64,000 nt of DNA from 13-2-20CM-66-19 sp963760225 (GCA_963760225.1 CAVXCD010000003.1:2154648-2218647); one strand, 5' to 3'. Shown: positions 29,372 through 38,678, numbered from the stretch's first letter. Program-made: numbers and translations. The notes: generated by a model not told the origin, from the sequence alone.

Positions 29372-30267
29372 GACGCGGCCGTGCTGCTGCGCAGCTGCTC
29401 GCGCAGCAGCGCGATGCGCGCCGGCGTGAGCGGACTGCCCTGCTCGTCCTGCAGCACCCCGTGCAGACGGTCGCTGAGGCTGCGCGCGGTGAACACCAGC
29501 TCCTCGAACGCCTGCGGCGGGGGCTTCGGCCCGGGGAGTACCGCGAACAGCGACAGCCCGCCGTAGTGCTGCGAGTCCATGGTGTCCATGTCGAAGGTGC
29601 CCGGACGCGTGAGGCTCGCCGCGCTGAGCACCGCGCGGCGCTCCTCGTTCGGTTTGTGGAAGATCGCGAACGGCCCGAGCACGAACCCCTCGGCGGCCAG
29701 CGCCTGGCGCAGCGAGCGTCCGGCGAAGCGCTCGGCAAGCGGCGCGACCAGGCGCAGCGCCAGGATGCGTCGCTGCTGGTCGGGCGGCCACTCCACCACC
29801 GGCGGCGGTGGCGCGGCCAGCTCGGGCAACGCTTCGCGCGGCGCCGGCGGGGCGCGCGGCGGCGCGACGTCCAGCTGCGGCGCGGCGTCGACCGGCGCGC
29901 CGCCCAGGTGCGGCGCTGACACGGTGGGTACGGCGCGCGGCCCGCTGTCCTCGGGCGGTGCGGACGGCGCCTCGTCGGCAACCTCCGGCAGCGGCTCAGG
30001 CGAGAGCAGCGGGGCGACCTCGATCACCGGCAACTCGCGTAGCGAGGTCTCGCGCCCCTCGGCCGCCACCGGCTCGCGCGCGCGCATCTCCGGCAGGGTG
30101 AGCGGCGGGTCACGTACCGCGCGCGCCGGGCCCGCCGCGACACTCTCGCGCACGCTGCTGCGCTGCGCCCGGTCGCTCGCCTGGTGCGGGCGGCGCCGCT
30201 CCCACCAGGCGAGCAGCGCGACGAACACCCCCCCGAGAATCAGCAGCGTCCAGCGCAGTGAGGACAT
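29368..30267 (-). CDS. zipA: cell division protein ZipA
   Basis: A 299-residue protein that tethers FtsZ to the inner membrane. An N-terminal helix (RWTLLILGGVFVALLAWWERRR) is followed by a long Pro/Ala/Glu linker (about 25-160) and the C-terminal FtsZ-binding fold: ILALRLVAPLAERFAGRSLRQALAAEGFVLGPFAIFH, then DMDTMDSQHYGGLSLFAVLPGP and FEELVFTARSLSDRLHG. smc-zipA-ligA is the usual order in gammaproteobacteria; it starts 20 bases after smc and its TGA overlaps the ligA GTG, so the three form one transcription unit. Confidence 0.93.
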   Translation of the reverse strand: MSSLRWTLLILGGVFVALLAWWERRRPHQASDRAQRSSVRESVAAGPARAVRDPPLTLPEMRAREPVAAEGRETSLRELPVIEVAPLLSPEPLPEVADEAPSAPPEDSGPRAVPTVSAPHLGGAPVDAAPQLDVAPPRAPPAPREALPELAAPPPPVVEWPPDQQRRILALRLVAPLAERFAGRSLRQALAAEGFVLGPFAIFHKPNEERRAVLSAASLTRPGTFDMDTMDSQHYGGLSLFAVLPGPKPPPQAFEELVFTARSLSDRLHGVLQDEQGSPLTPARIALLREQLRSSTAAS

Positions 30268-30287
30268 GTCTGGCGTCCCTTAGGCTC

Positions 30288-33200
30288 TCACACCGCCGCC
30301 AGCCGCACGGCCTCGTCGACGTCGACGGTCACCAGGCGCGAGACGCCCGGCTCGTTCATGGTCACGCCGATCAGCTGCGCGGCGAGCTCCATGGTGCTGC
30401 GGTTGTGGGTGATGAATACGAACTGCACGCGGTTGGACATCTCGCGCACGATATCGCAGAAACGGCCGACGTTGTGCTCATCGAGCGGCGCATCCACCTC
30501 GTCGAGCAGGCAGAAGGGCGCCGGGTTCAGGTCGAAGATGGAGAACACCAGCGCCACGGCGGTGAGCGCCTTCTCCCCGCCCGACAGCAGGTGAATGGTG
30601 CTGTTCTTCTTGCCCGGCGGCCGCGCCATGACGGCAACGCCTGCGGTCAGCTGGTCCTCGCCCACCAGCTCGAGGTAGGCATGGCCGCCGCCGAACAGGC
30701 GCGGGAACTTCTCGCGCAACCCCGCGTTGATGCGCTCGAAAGTGTCCTCGAAACGCGTGCGCGTCTCCTTGTCGATGCGCCGCATCGCCTCCGCCAGCGT
30801 GTCGAGCGCGGCGGTGAGGTCGGCGAACTGGCTGTCGAGGTATTCCTTGCGCTGCGTCTGCTCGCGCAGCTCGTCGATGGCGGCGAGGTTCACCGCCCCG
30901 AGCCGCTCGATATCGGCGCGCGTCTCGGCGAGGCTGATCTCCCAGGCGACGGCATGCGCCTCCGCGCTGAGCTCGGCGAGCACCGCGGCGAGCTCGCAGC
31001 CGGTGGCGGCGAACTGCTCGGCGAGCGCGGCGCGGCGCACGTGAGTCTCCTGCGCGGCGAGGCGCGCCTGCTCCATCGCTTCGCGCGCGCCCTGCACACG
31101 CTGTTCGGCGCCGAGGCGCTGCTCGTCGAGCTCGCGCAGCGCGAGGTCGGCCTCCTCGAGCGCCCGGCGCGCCACGGCCAGCTCGGCTTCCACCGTTACG
31201 CGCAGCGCCAGCGTCTCGTTGAGGCGCGCCTGCGCCTTGAGAATCGGCTCATCTCCCGAGGCGAGCTCGCGCTCGAGCTCGCCGCGGCGCTTCACCAGCT
31301 GCTCGCGCTGCTCGCTCATGCGGGTTACCCCGACCGTCACCGAGCTCTCGGTGGAGCGGCGCGATTCCACCTGCACGTGCAGGTCGCGCGCGCGCAAGCT
31401 GGCGGCCTGTGCCTGCGTGCGGGCGGCGGCGAGCGCCGCGCGCTGCGCGTCGCGCTCGCTCGCCAGGGCCTGCGCGACGGCGGCGAGCTCGCCCTGCTGC
31501 GCCAGCGCGTGGCTGAGCTGCGCGGCGGCGCGCGCGCGCGCCTGTTCGGTGGCGGCGCGCTCGCCCCCGAGCTCGCTCGCGTGCTGCTGCAGCCGCTCGC
31601 CCCGCGAGGTCGACTCCGCGACGCGCGCCCGGCTCGCCTGCAGCGCGCCGAGCAGATCCGCGTGCTGCTGGTGGGCGGTCTGCAGCGCGACCTGCGCGCC
31701 GTCGCGCTCGGTTTCCGCCCCGGCCAGCTCGGCGCGCGCGCTGCCGAGCGCGCCTTCAGCCTGCATCACGCGCTCGCCGCTGCCGGCAGCCACGGCGCGC
31801 AACGCCTTCAGGCGCTGTTCGCGCTCGAGCACGCCCGCGCGCGCCTGCGGCCCGCGGCTGACGCGCAGCCAGCCGCGGCCGAGCCACTCGCCGGCCGGCG
31901 TGATCACCGATTGTCCTGTCTCGAGGCGCCCGCGCGCGCGCAGCGCCTCCTCGAGCGAGGCGGCGGTGAGCACCTGGGTGAGGGGTGCGAGCACCGCGGC
32001 CGGCCCGCGCACGCGGCTGGCGAGCGTCGCGACCGGCGCCGTGCCGTCCGCGGCGCCGGACTCCACCAGCGTCACGCTGCCGCCGGCGAGCTGCGCCAGC
32101 TGCGGTGCGAGCGCCTCGAGCTCGCTCACGCACACCGCCTCGAGGTAGTCGCCGAGCGCGGTTTCCACCGCTCGTTCCCAGCCCGGCTCGACCTCGAGTG
32201 CCGCGGCGACGCGCGGCTGCGCCGCCAGCCCGCTGCGCTCCAGCCACTGCGACGCCTCGCCGCCGTGGGCCGCGAGCGCCGCCGCCTGCAGGGCTTCGAG
32301 CGAGGTGAGCTCGGCGTGCGCCGCGGCGCGCGCCGCACGCGCCTGCTCGAGGGTGTCCTCGGCGCGCAGCTGCGCGGCGCGCAGTCCCTGCACGCGCTGC
32401 TGCACAGCGCTGAGCGCCGCCGCGCACTGCGCGCCGCGCTCGCGCGCCGCGCCCTCCGCGGTGCTCAGCCGGGCGAACTCCCCGGCGCTATCGGCCGCGC
32501 CGAGGCTGGCGTGCTCCTCCTCGAGGCGCTGCGCCTGCGCCGCGAGGCGCTGCAACTGGTTGTCGAGCTGCTCGATGCGCGCGCGCTCGACCTGCACGCT
32601 CTGGTCCGCGGCGCTCGCGCCGCGCGTGTGCTCCTCCCAGCGCTGCTGCCAGCGCTGCAGGTCCTGCTCGCTCGCTTCCAGCCGCGCCGCCGCGTGGCTC
32701 TCGGCCTGCTGCGCCGCGGCGCGCTCGGGGGCCAGCCGCGCCAGCTCCTCGCGCAGCGTCGCGAGCTGGCGCTGGTCGCGACCGATGTGGGCGTCGAGCT
32801 CGGCGAGTGTCGCGTGCGTCTGCGCCAGGTCGGTGCGCTGGCGCTCGCGCAGCTCGCGGGTGTGCTCGATCGACTGCTCGAGACGGGAGATATCGGCGCC
32901 GACCTCGTAGCAACGCGCCTGCACCGCCGCCAGGGTGTCGCCGTGCGCGCCCTGCACCGCGCGCTGCCGCTCGATGGCGGCTTCCGCGGCGCGCAGCGCG
33001 GCGAGCTCGCCCTGCAGGGTGAGGTCGCGGGCGCGCACCGTGGCATCGTGCACCTCGGCGCCGCTGTCGAGCTCGCGCAGCCGCAACGCCAGCAGCTGCG
33101 CCGTCAGCTGCCGCTCCTGCTCCTTGAGCCCCTGGTAGCGGCGCGCGCCGGCCGCCTGGCGCTGCAGGTGGCGGATCTGCTTGTCGACTTCGTCGCGTAC

Positions 33201-33788
33201 GTCCTGCAGCCGCTCGAGGTTCTCGCGCGTCTCGGCGACGCGCACCTCGGTTTCCTTGCGCCGCTCCTTGTAGCGCGAGATGCCGGCGGCTTCCTCGACG
33301 AACGCGCGCATGTCCTCGGCGCGCGCGTCGATGATGCGCGAGATGGTGCCCTGCTCGATGATGGCGTAGCTGCGCGAGCCGAGGCCGGTGCCGAGAAACA
33401 GGTTGGTGATGTCCTTGCGGCGGCAGCGCGCGCCGTTGATGAAGTAGGCCGAGCTGCCGTCGCGGCTCACCTGGCGGCGCAGCGCGATCTCGGCGTAGCT
33501 CGCGTAGGCGCCGCCGATCTTGCCGTCGGCGTTGTCGAAGATCAGCTCCACCGAGGCGCTGCCCACCGGCTTGCGCGCCCCCGAGCCGTTGAACACCACG
33601 TCCGTCATGTTGTCGCCGCGCAGCGTCTTGGCGGACAGCTCGCCCATCACCCAGCGCACCGCGTCGATGACGTTCGACTTGCCGCAGCCGTTCGGGCCCA
33701 CGACACCGGTGAGATTGCTGGGGAAGTTGATTTGGGTCGGATCGACGAAGGACTTGAAGCCGGCGAGCTTGATCTTGGTCAGCCGCAT
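30288..33788 (-). CDS. smc: chromosome segregation ATPase SMC
   Basis: A 1166-residue SMC protein. The N-terminal Walker A is in GVVGPNGCGKSNVIDAVRW (near residues 28-46); the middle holds two long coiled coils around a hinge with GAALEVEPGWERAVETALG-type sequence; and the C-terminal head has LLSGGEKALTAVALVFSIF (signature) and LLDEVDAPLDEHNVGRF (Walker B). ATG 33788 is chosen because MRLTKIKLAGFKSFVDPT is the family start; the frame is open further upstream but is a shadow there. It works with ScpA and ScpB, encoded at 21.7-23.3 kb, rather than with MukBEF, which agrees with a gammaproteobacterium outside the Enterobacterales. Confidence 0.96.
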   Translation of the reverse strand: MRLTKIKLAGFKSFVDPTQINFPSNLTGVVGPNGCGKSNVIDAVRWVMGELSAKTLRGDNMTDVVFNGSGARKPVGSASVELIFDNADGKIGGAYASYAEIALRRQVSRDGSSAYFINGARCRRKDITNLFLGTGLGSRSYAIIEQGTISRIIDARAEDMRAFVEEAAGISRYKERRKETEVRVAETRENLERLQDVRDEVDKQIRHLQRQAAGARRYQGLKEQERQLTAQLLALRLRELDSGAEVHDATVRARDLTLQGELAALRAAEAAIERQRAVQGAHGDTLAAVQARCYEVGADISRLEQSIEHTRELRERQRTDLAQTHATLAELDAHIGRDQRQLATLREELARLAPERAAAQQAESHAAARLEASEQDLQRWQQRWEEHTRGASAADQSVQVERARIEQLDNQLQRLAAQAQRLEEEHASLGAADSAGEFARLSTAEGAARERGAQCAAALSAVQQRVQGLRAAQLRAEDTLEQARAARAAAHAELTSLEALQAAALAAHGGEASQWLERSGLAAQPRVAAALEVEPGWERAVETALGDYLEAVCVSELEALAPQLAQLAGGSVTLVESGAADGTAPVATLASRVRGPAAVLAPLTQVLTAASLEEALRARGRLETGQSVITPAGEWLGRGWLRVSRGPQARAGVLEREQRLKALRAVAAGSGERVMQAEGALGSARAELAGAETERDGAQVALQTAHQQHADLLGALQASRARVAESTSRGERLQQHASELGGERAATEQARARAAAQLSHALAQQGELAAVAQALASERDAQRAALAAARTQAQAASLRARDLHVQVESRRSTESSVTVGVTRMSEQREQLVKRRGELERELASGDEPILKAQARLNETLALRVTVEAELAVARRALEEADLALRELDEQRLGAEQRVQGAREAMEQARLAAQETHVRRAALAEQFAATGCELAAVLAELSAEAHAVAWEISLAETRADIERLGAVNLAAIDELREQTQRKEYLDSQFADLTAALDTLAEAMRRIDKETRTRFEDTFERINAGLREKFPRLFGGGHAYLELVGEDQLTAGVAVMARPPGKKNSTIHLLSGGEKALTAVALVFSIFDLNPAPFCLLDEVDAPLDEHNVGRFCDIVREMSNRVQFVFITHNRSTMELAAQLIGVTMNEPGVSRLVTVDVDEAVRLAAV

Positions 33789-33842
33789 CTCAGGGGGTGT
33801 TCCGCGGTGTCCCGACCTGCATATGGTGTAGTGTAGTGCAAT

Positions 33843-34232
33843 ATGCCCGCGACGCCCACCAAGGCGCTGGAAACCTTCAGCAACCCGGCGCCCGCGCGCG
33901 ACTACACGATCCGCATGCAGATCCCCGAGTTCACCTGCCTGTGCCCGCGCACCGGGCAGCCGGACTTCGCCACGCTCGATATCGAGTACGTGCCGGATCA
34001 GCTGTGCGTGGAGCTCAAGTCGCTGAAGCTGTACGTCTGGTCGTTCCGCGAGCGCGGCGCGTTCCACGAGGCCGTGGCCAACGAGATTGCCGACCATCTC
34101 GACGCGGCGTTGCACGCGCGCTTCCTGCGCCTGAGCGCACGCTTCAACGTGCGTGGCGGAATCCAGACCACGGTTGTCGTCGAGCGCCGACAACGCGACT
34201 GGCGCCCGGGCGAGCCGCTCACCCTCCCGTAG
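33843..34232 (+). CDS. queF: type I 7-cyano-7-deazaguanine reductase QueF
   Basis: A 129-residue enzyme that reduces preQ0 to preQ1 with NADPH in queuosine tRNA modification. The catalytic Cys is Cys34 in CLCPRTGQPDFATL, and the substrate-binding motif is ELKSLKLYVWSFRERGAFHE (residues 57-76). The small unimodular form is type I, as in Bacillus, rather than the longer type II of E. coli. It is divergent from smc with a 54-base gap, in which TATGGT-like AT-rich sequence may be a promoter. No other queuosine gene is in the window. Confidence 0.92.
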   Translation: MPATPTKALETFSNPAPARDYTIRMQIPEFTCLCPRTGQPDFATLDIEYVPDQLCVELKSLKLYVWSFRERGAFHEAVANEIADHLDAALHARFLRLSARFNVRGGIQTTVVVERRQRDWRPGEPLTLP

Positions 34233-34365
34233 CAGGCGCGCCTGGGGCTGGCGCCCACCAGCGTGGGTTCGCGGCTGCGCACCATGAAATCCTCGGGTAA
34301 TCCGCGGCGTTACGCGCGAGCGCGAGAGTGCGGCCGAATAGCCTGTACACACCGGGGTCGGCCGG

Positions 34366-34371
34366 TATAAT
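34366..34371 (+). promoter_or_regulatory. dksA -10 element (TATAAT)
   Basis: A perfect TATAAT lies 44 bases before the dksA ATG, followed by a GC-rich discriminator (CGCGCG). The -35 region is poor (CTGTAC at 17 bases), so the assignment rests on the -10 and its place. Confidence 0.55.
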
Positions 34372-34414
34372 CGCGCGTTCTTCAAAAGGCTGATGCTGTC
34401 GATAGGAGTGATTG

Positions 34415-35161
34415 ATGCCGGCCAAGAGACCTGCGCCGAAGTCCGCCAAGGGCAAGAAGGTGGCGAGCCGGTCCCCGGTGAGAAAGGTATTGGCCCGCAA
34501 GGCTGACGCGAGCCGCGCGCGCGCGGCAGCCACGCACGCGCGCAAGGGCGCTGCCCCGGCGCCGCGCAGGAGCGCCGCACCGGCCACCGCCGAGCCTGCG
34601 CCGCTGCGCAAGCCGCTGCGCCCGCCGCCACCGCCGCCGGGCGCGGTGACGGCCGTCGCGGGCCGCACCGTCCCGCCAGCCGCTGGCGAAGGTGACGACG
34701 GCGAGGCGGCCGAGCCGGGGAGCCTGCTGGCAGGTCCGCGCAACGTACAGCCGTACATCGTCAAGCGCGGCGAGCTGTACATGAGTAAGGAGCAGCTCGA
34801 GCATTTCCGCAGCATCCTCAACAGCTGGAAGCAGGACCTCATGGAGGAGGTCGATCGCACGGTCTCGCACATGAAGGACGAGGCCGCCAACTTCCCCGAT
34901 CCGAACGATCGTGCGACCCAGGAGGAGGAGTTCAGCCTCGAACTGCGTACGCGCGATCGCGAACGCAAACTGATCCGCAAGATCGACGATGCGCTCAAGC
35001 GCATCGAGGACGGCTCCTACGGCTATTGTCTGGAGACCGGCGAGGAGATCGGCATCAAGCGCCTCGAAGCGCGCCCGGTGGCCACGCTCAGCATCGAGGC
35101 ACAGGAGCGCCGCGAGCGCCGCGAGCGCCAGTACGGCGATCGCGACGATCGCTATCGCTAG
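34415..35161 (+). CDS. dksA: RNA polymerase-binding protein DksA, zinc-free type with long N-terminal tail
   Basis: A 248-residue protein starting at ATG 34415, with AGGAG at 34404-34408. Residues 1-110 are an Ala/Pro/Lys/Arg-rich tail absent from E. coli DksA (151 residues). The DksA core follows: YMSKEQLEHFRSILNSWKQDL, the coiled-coil tip FPDPNDRATQEEEF with Asp162, Asp165 and Ala167, which act with ppGpp at RNA polymerase, then IGIKRLEARP. The zinc finger is lost: where four Cys are usual there are Cys205, Thr208, Ser226 and Ala229. This is the non-zinc form seen in Pseudomonas DksA2 and in alphaproteobacterial DksA. It sits just upstream of gluQ, as in E. coli. Confidence 0.93.
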   Translation: MPAKRPAPKSAKGKKVASRSPVRKVLARKADASRARAAATHARKGAAPAPRRSAAPATAEPAPLRKPLRPPPPPPGAVTAVAGRTVPPAAGEGDDGEAAEPGSLLAGPRNVQPYIVKRGELYMSKEQLEHFRSILNSWKQDLMEEVDRTVSHMKDEAANFPDPNDRATQEEEFSLELRTRDRERKLIRKIDDALKRIEDGSYGYCLETGEEIGIKRLEARPVATLSIEAQERRERRERQYGDRDDRYR

Positions 35162-36032
35162 CCCACCGCAGTACCTCGGGCGCTTTGCGCCCTCGCCCAC
35201 CGGATCGCTGCACCTCGGCTCGCTCGTGGCCGCTCTCGGCAGCTTTCTCGATGCACGCAGCCACGGCGGACGCTGGCTGCTGCGCCTGGAGGACCTCGAC
35301 CGCGCGCGCCTGGTCCCCGGCAGCGCCGAGCGCATGCTGCACACACTCGAGGCGCTCGGTCTCACCTGGGACGGCGCCGTCGAGTGGCAGAGCGCACAAC
35401 TGCCGCGCTACCGCGCGGCGCTCGAGCGGCTCGCCGCCGCCGGCCTCACCTACCCGTGCAGCTGCACGCGCCGCGAGCGCACCAACCAGGGCGGCTACCC
35501 CGGCACCTGCCGTGCAGGCCCCACCCGAGAGGGCCCGACGGCCACCCGCTTCAGGGTGCCGGAGGTCACAGTCGAGTTCACTGACCGGGCGCAGGGGCGT
35601 TGCCGCTTCCACCTCGCCGAGCGCGGGGACGTGATCGTGCGGCGCCGGGACGGGGCTTTCGCCTACCAGCTGGCCGTAGTGCTCGATGATGCGCGCCAGG
35701 GGGTGACGGACGTCGTGCGCGGGGCGGACCTGCTGGACAGCACGCCCTGGCAGGTGGCACTGCAGCAAGCCCTGCAGCTGCCGACCCCGCGCTACCTGCA
35801 CCTGCCGCTCGTGGTCGAGGCAGATGGAAAAAAGCTAGCAAAATCCAAGCATTCCGTGCCCGTGGACCCGCGGGCAGGCGGGGCGCTGCTGCACCAGGCC
35901 CTTACCCTGCTGCACCAGCAGCCCCCGCCAGGTCTGCACGCCGAGCCCCCGCCGGTGGTGCTGGAGTGGGCCTGCCGGCACTGGGATCCCGGGCGCCTCG
36001 CGGGGGTCAGCCAGGTGCGCGTTCCGGGCTAA
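35139..36032 (+). CDS. gluQ: glutamyl-Q tRNA(Asp) synthetase; start codon unclear
   Basis: A protein of about 290 residues that attaches glutamate to queuosine in tRNA-Asp (GluQ/YadB). The catalytic core is that of a truncated glutamyl-tRNA synthetase: YLGRFAPSPTGSLHLGSL (HIGH-type HLGS), then RLEDLDRARLVPGS, and KKLAKSKHS as the KMSKS-type loop; the anticodon-binding domain is missing, as expected. No ATG, GTG, TTG or CTG in this frame lies in the 150 bases before GRFAPSPTG; the nearest are ATG 34989 (173 bases inside dksA) and GTG 35226 (inside the active site). ATC codons occur at 35139, 35148 and 35154. The start here is a guess. It links functionally to queF nearby. Confidence 0.9.
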   Translation: MATIAIASPPQYLGRFAPSPTGSLHLGSLVAALGSFLDARSHGGRWLLRLEDLDRARLVPGSAERMLHTLEALGLTWDGAVEWQSAQLPRYRAALERLAAAGLTYPCSCTRRERTNQGGYPGTCRAGPTREGPTATRFRVPEVTVEFTDRAQGRCRFHLAERGDVIVRRRDGAFAYQLAVVLDDARQGVTDVVRGADLLDSTPWQVALQQALQLPTPRYLHLPLVVEADGKKLAKSKHSVPVDPRAGGALLHQALTLLHQQPPPGLHAEPPPVVLEWACRHWDPGRLAGVSQVRVPG

Positions 36033-36154
36033 CCCCAAAAGCGCGCGGTGTTGGTTGCAGCGCGCCACAGTTGGGTTCAGTGTACGAATGTAATAAGGTA
36101 GGGCTAGAGCGTACGCACTATGGAAGGTGCATAACCCATAGTGAGGGACGTGCG

Positions 36155-36493
36155 ATGAGTGAACCGCGCACTATTAAGAAGTACCCCAACAGGCGGTTGT
36201 ACGACACGGTGGAGAGCCGCTACATCACGCTCGCCGACATCCGTCGGCTGGTGATCGAGCACATCGACTTCGTGGTCATCGACAAGAAGAGCCAGGCGGA
36301 CATCACCCGCTCCATCCTGCTGCAGGTGATCTCCGAGCAGGAGCACGTCGGCGAGCCGCTGATGAGCCGCGACTTCCTCTCGCAGGTGATCCGTTCCTAC
36401 GGGGTCGGGGTGCGCAGCGTGATGGGTAACTACCTCGAGCAAAGCCTGAAGCTGTTCGGCGGGCAGAGCGTCAGCCGCGGCCCGCAGGGCTGA
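36155..36493 (+). CDS. PhaR-like polyhydroxyalkanoate synthesis regulator (PHB accumulation N-domain)
   Basis: A 112-residue protein with ATG 36155, preceded by GAGGGACG. The N-terminal segment TIKKYPNRRLYDTVESRYITLADIRRLV is the PHB_acc_N DNA-binding domain of PhaR, and KSQADITRSILLQVISEQE continues into the accessory domain. PhaR represses phasin genes and binds polyhydroxyalkanoate granules; typical members are 140-190 residues, so this is a short form. No PHA synthase or phasin gene is in the window, so its target is unknown. It stands alone between gluQ and the convergent pnp. Confidence 0.85.
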   Translation: MSEPRTIKKYPNRRLYDTVESRYITLADIRRLVIEHIDFVVIDKKSQADITRSILLQVISEQEHVGEPLMSRDFLSQVIRSYGVGVRSVMGNYLEQSLKLFGGQSVSRGPQG

Positions 36494-36529
36494 GACGGCG
36501 ACCGCCCCGAACGCGCGGCAACGCCGCGC

Positions 36530-38614
36530 TCAGGCCTCGACGTCGCGCATCGACAGGCGGATGCGCCCCTGGCGGTCGACCTCGAGCACCTTGACGCGGA
36601 TCACGTCGCCCTCTTTGAGCTTGTCGCTGACGCGCTCGACGCGCTCGTTCGAGATCTGCGAGATGTGCACCAGGCCGTCGCGGCCCGGAAGAATGGTGAC
36701 GAAGGCGCCGAAGTCCATCAGGCGCGCCACCTTGCCCTCGTAGATCTGGCCAACCTCGACGTCCGCGGTGATCAGCTCGATGCGCCGCTGCGCCTCGCGC
36801 CCGGCGGCGCTGGCCACCGAGGCGATCTTGACCGTGCCATCGCTCTCGATGTCGATGGTGGTGCCGGTCTCCTCGGTGATCTGGCGGATGACCGCGCCGC
36901 CCTTGCCGATGACGTCGCGGATCTTCTCCGGATCGATCTTCAGCGTGATGATCGAGGGCGCCCATTCGGACATCTTGTCGCGCGGCGCGCGGATGACCTT
37001 GTTCATCTCCTCGAGGATATGCAGCCGGCCGGCGCGCGCCTGCTCGAGGGCCACGCGCATGATCTCCGGCGTCACGCCTTCGACCTTGATGTCCATCTGC
37101 AGCGCGGTGACGCCCTCCTTGGTGCCGGCGACCTTGAAGTCCATGTCGCCGAGGTGGTCCTCGTCACCGAGGATATCGGTGAGCACCTGGTAGCGGTTGC
37201 CCTCGAGCACCAGCCCCATGGCGACGCCGGCCACCGGCGCCTTGATCGGAACGCCGGCGTCCATCAGCGCCAGCGATGTGCCGCACACGCTCGCCATCGA
37301 GCTCGAGCCGTTCGACTCGAGGATCTCCGAGACCACGCGGATAACGTACGGAAAGGTGGTCATGTCCGGCATCACGGCCTTCACGCCGCGACGGGCGAGG
37401 TTGCCGTGGCCGATCTCGCGCCGCTTCGGCGAGCCCATCATGCCGGTCTCGCCCACCGAGAACGGCGGGAAGTTGTAGTGCAGCATGAACGGCTCGCGCC
37501 GCTCGCCTTCGAGCGCATCGATGATCTGCGCATCGCGCGTCGTGCCGAGGGTCGTCACGACCATCGCCTGGGTCTCGCCGCGGGTGAAGAGCGCCGAGCC
37601 GTGGGTGCGCGGCAGCACACCGACCTTAACGGTGATCGGCCGCACGGTACGGGTGTCGCGCCCGTCGATGCGCGGCTCGCCGTTGAGGATGCGCTGGCGC
37701 ACGATGTTGCTCTCGAGCCGGAACAGCGCGCTCTCGACCGCTTCGGAGCTCCACTTGGGGGTTTCGCCGCCGGCGAGCGTGGCGAGCGTCTGGGTCTTGA
37801 TCTCGCCGAGTCGCGCGTGGCGCTGCTGCTTCTCGGTGATGCTGTAGGCCTGCGAGAGCGCCGCCTGCGCGTGCAGCGTCACGGCGCTGGTCAGCTCGGC
37901 GTTCTCCGTGGCCGGCTGCCAGCTCCAGCGCGGCTTGCCGGCCTCGGCGGCCAGCTCGCGGATGGCGCGGATGGCGACCTGCATCTGCTCGTGCCCGAAC
38001 ACCACGGCGCCGAGCATCACCTCCTCGGACAGTCCCATCGCTTCGGACTCCACCATCAGCACCGCGTGCTCGGTCCCGGCCACCACCAGGTGCAGCTGGG
38101 ATTGCGTGAGGTCCTTGGCGGTCGGGTTCAACAGGTAGTGGCCGTCCTGCCAGCCGACGCGCGCCGCTCCGATCGGACCGTTGAACGGAATCCCCGACAG
38201 CACCAGCGCCGCGGAGGCGCCGAGCAGCGCCGGGATGTCGGCATCGATGTCCGGATCCATCGACAGCACGGTGGCGACCACCTGCACGTCGTTGTGGAAG
38301 CCGTCGGGAAACAGCGGCCGGATCGGGCGGTCGATGAGCCGCGAGGTGAGCGTCTCCTTCTCGGTGGGACGTCCCTCGCGCTTGAAGAAGCCGCCGGGGA
38401 TGCGGCCCGCGGCGTAGGTCTTCTCCACGTAGTTCACCGTCAGCGGGAAGAAATCCCGCCCCGGGGTCGCGACCAGCTTGGCGCAGGCGGTGACCAGCAC
38501 CACGGTCTCGCCCATGGAGACGCGCACGGCGCCCTCCGCCTGGCGGGCGATTTCGCCGGTGTCGATGGTTACGGTATGCGGGCCATAAGGGAAAGACTTG
38601 CTGACAACGCTCAC
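36530..38614 (-). CDS. pnp: polyribonucleotide nucleotidyltransferase (PNPase)
   Basis: A 694-residue phosphorolytic 3'-5' exoribonuclease, core of the RNA degradosome. Two RNase PH domains (first near 8-140, second near 315-540), with DIDADIPALLGASAALVLSG and HYNFPPFSVGETG, are followed by a KH domain (IRDVIGKGGAVIRQITEETG) and an S1 domain (GAFVTILPGRDGLVHISQI). Length and order match the family. It lies 73 bases after rpsO, from which it is separated by an intrinsic terminator, as in E. coli. Confidence 0.97.
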   Translation of the reverse strand: MSVVSKSFPYGPHTVTIDTGEIARQAEGAVRVSMGETVVLVTACAKLVATPGRDFFPLTVNYVEKTYAAGRIPGGFFKREGRPTEKETLTSRLIDRPIRPLFPDGFHNDVQVVATVLSMDPDIDADIPALLGASAALVLSGIPFNGPIGAARVGWQDGHYLLNPTAKDLTQSQLHLVVAGTEHAVLMVESEAMGLSEEVMLGAVVFGHEQMQVAIRAIRELAAEAGKPRWSWQPATENAELTSAVTLHAQAALSQAYSITEKQQRHARLGEIKTQTLATLAGGETPKWSSEAVESALFRLESNIVRQRILNGEPRIDGRDTRTVRPITVKVGVLPRTHGSALFTRGETQAMVVTTLGTTRDAQIIDALEGERREPFMLHYNFPPFSVGETGMMGSPKRREIGHGNLARRGVKAVMPDMTTFPYVIRVVSEILESNGSSSMASVCGTSLALMDAGVPIKAPVAGVAMGLVLEGNRYQVLTDILGDEDHLGDMDFKVAGTKEGVTALQMDIKVEGVTPEIMRVALEQARAGRLHILEEMNKVIRAPRDKMSEWAPSIITLKIDPEKIRDVIGKGGAVIRQITEETGTTIDIESDGTVKIASVASAAGREAQRRIELITADVEVGQIYEGKVARLMDFGAFVTILPGRDGLVHISQISNERVERVSDKLKEGDVIRVKVLEVDRQGRIRLSMRDVEA

Positions 38615-38644
38615 AGACGATCCTCGGGGTGAAAATTTCGGGTC

Positions 38645-38678
38645 AAAACACCAAAGGCCGCACGCCGTTGCGGCGGCC
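38645..38678 (-). terminator. intrinsic terminator between rpsO and pnp
   Basis: On the minus strand GGCCGC and an inner CGC pair with GCG and GCGGCC around an AACG loop, with one bulged T, followed by TTTGGTGTTTT. The equivalent rpsO terminator exists in E. coli, where it sets the rpsO to pnp ratio. Confidence 0.7.

Noticed and set aside
33797..34300. Plus-strand open frame overlapping queF in another frame
   Set aside because: No family motif, Arg-rich, and queF in the correct frame has complete catalytic motifs.
36033..36154. GCGCGC inverted repeat after gluQ as a terminator
   Set aside because: The arms are short, the loop is long and no U-run follows on either strand.
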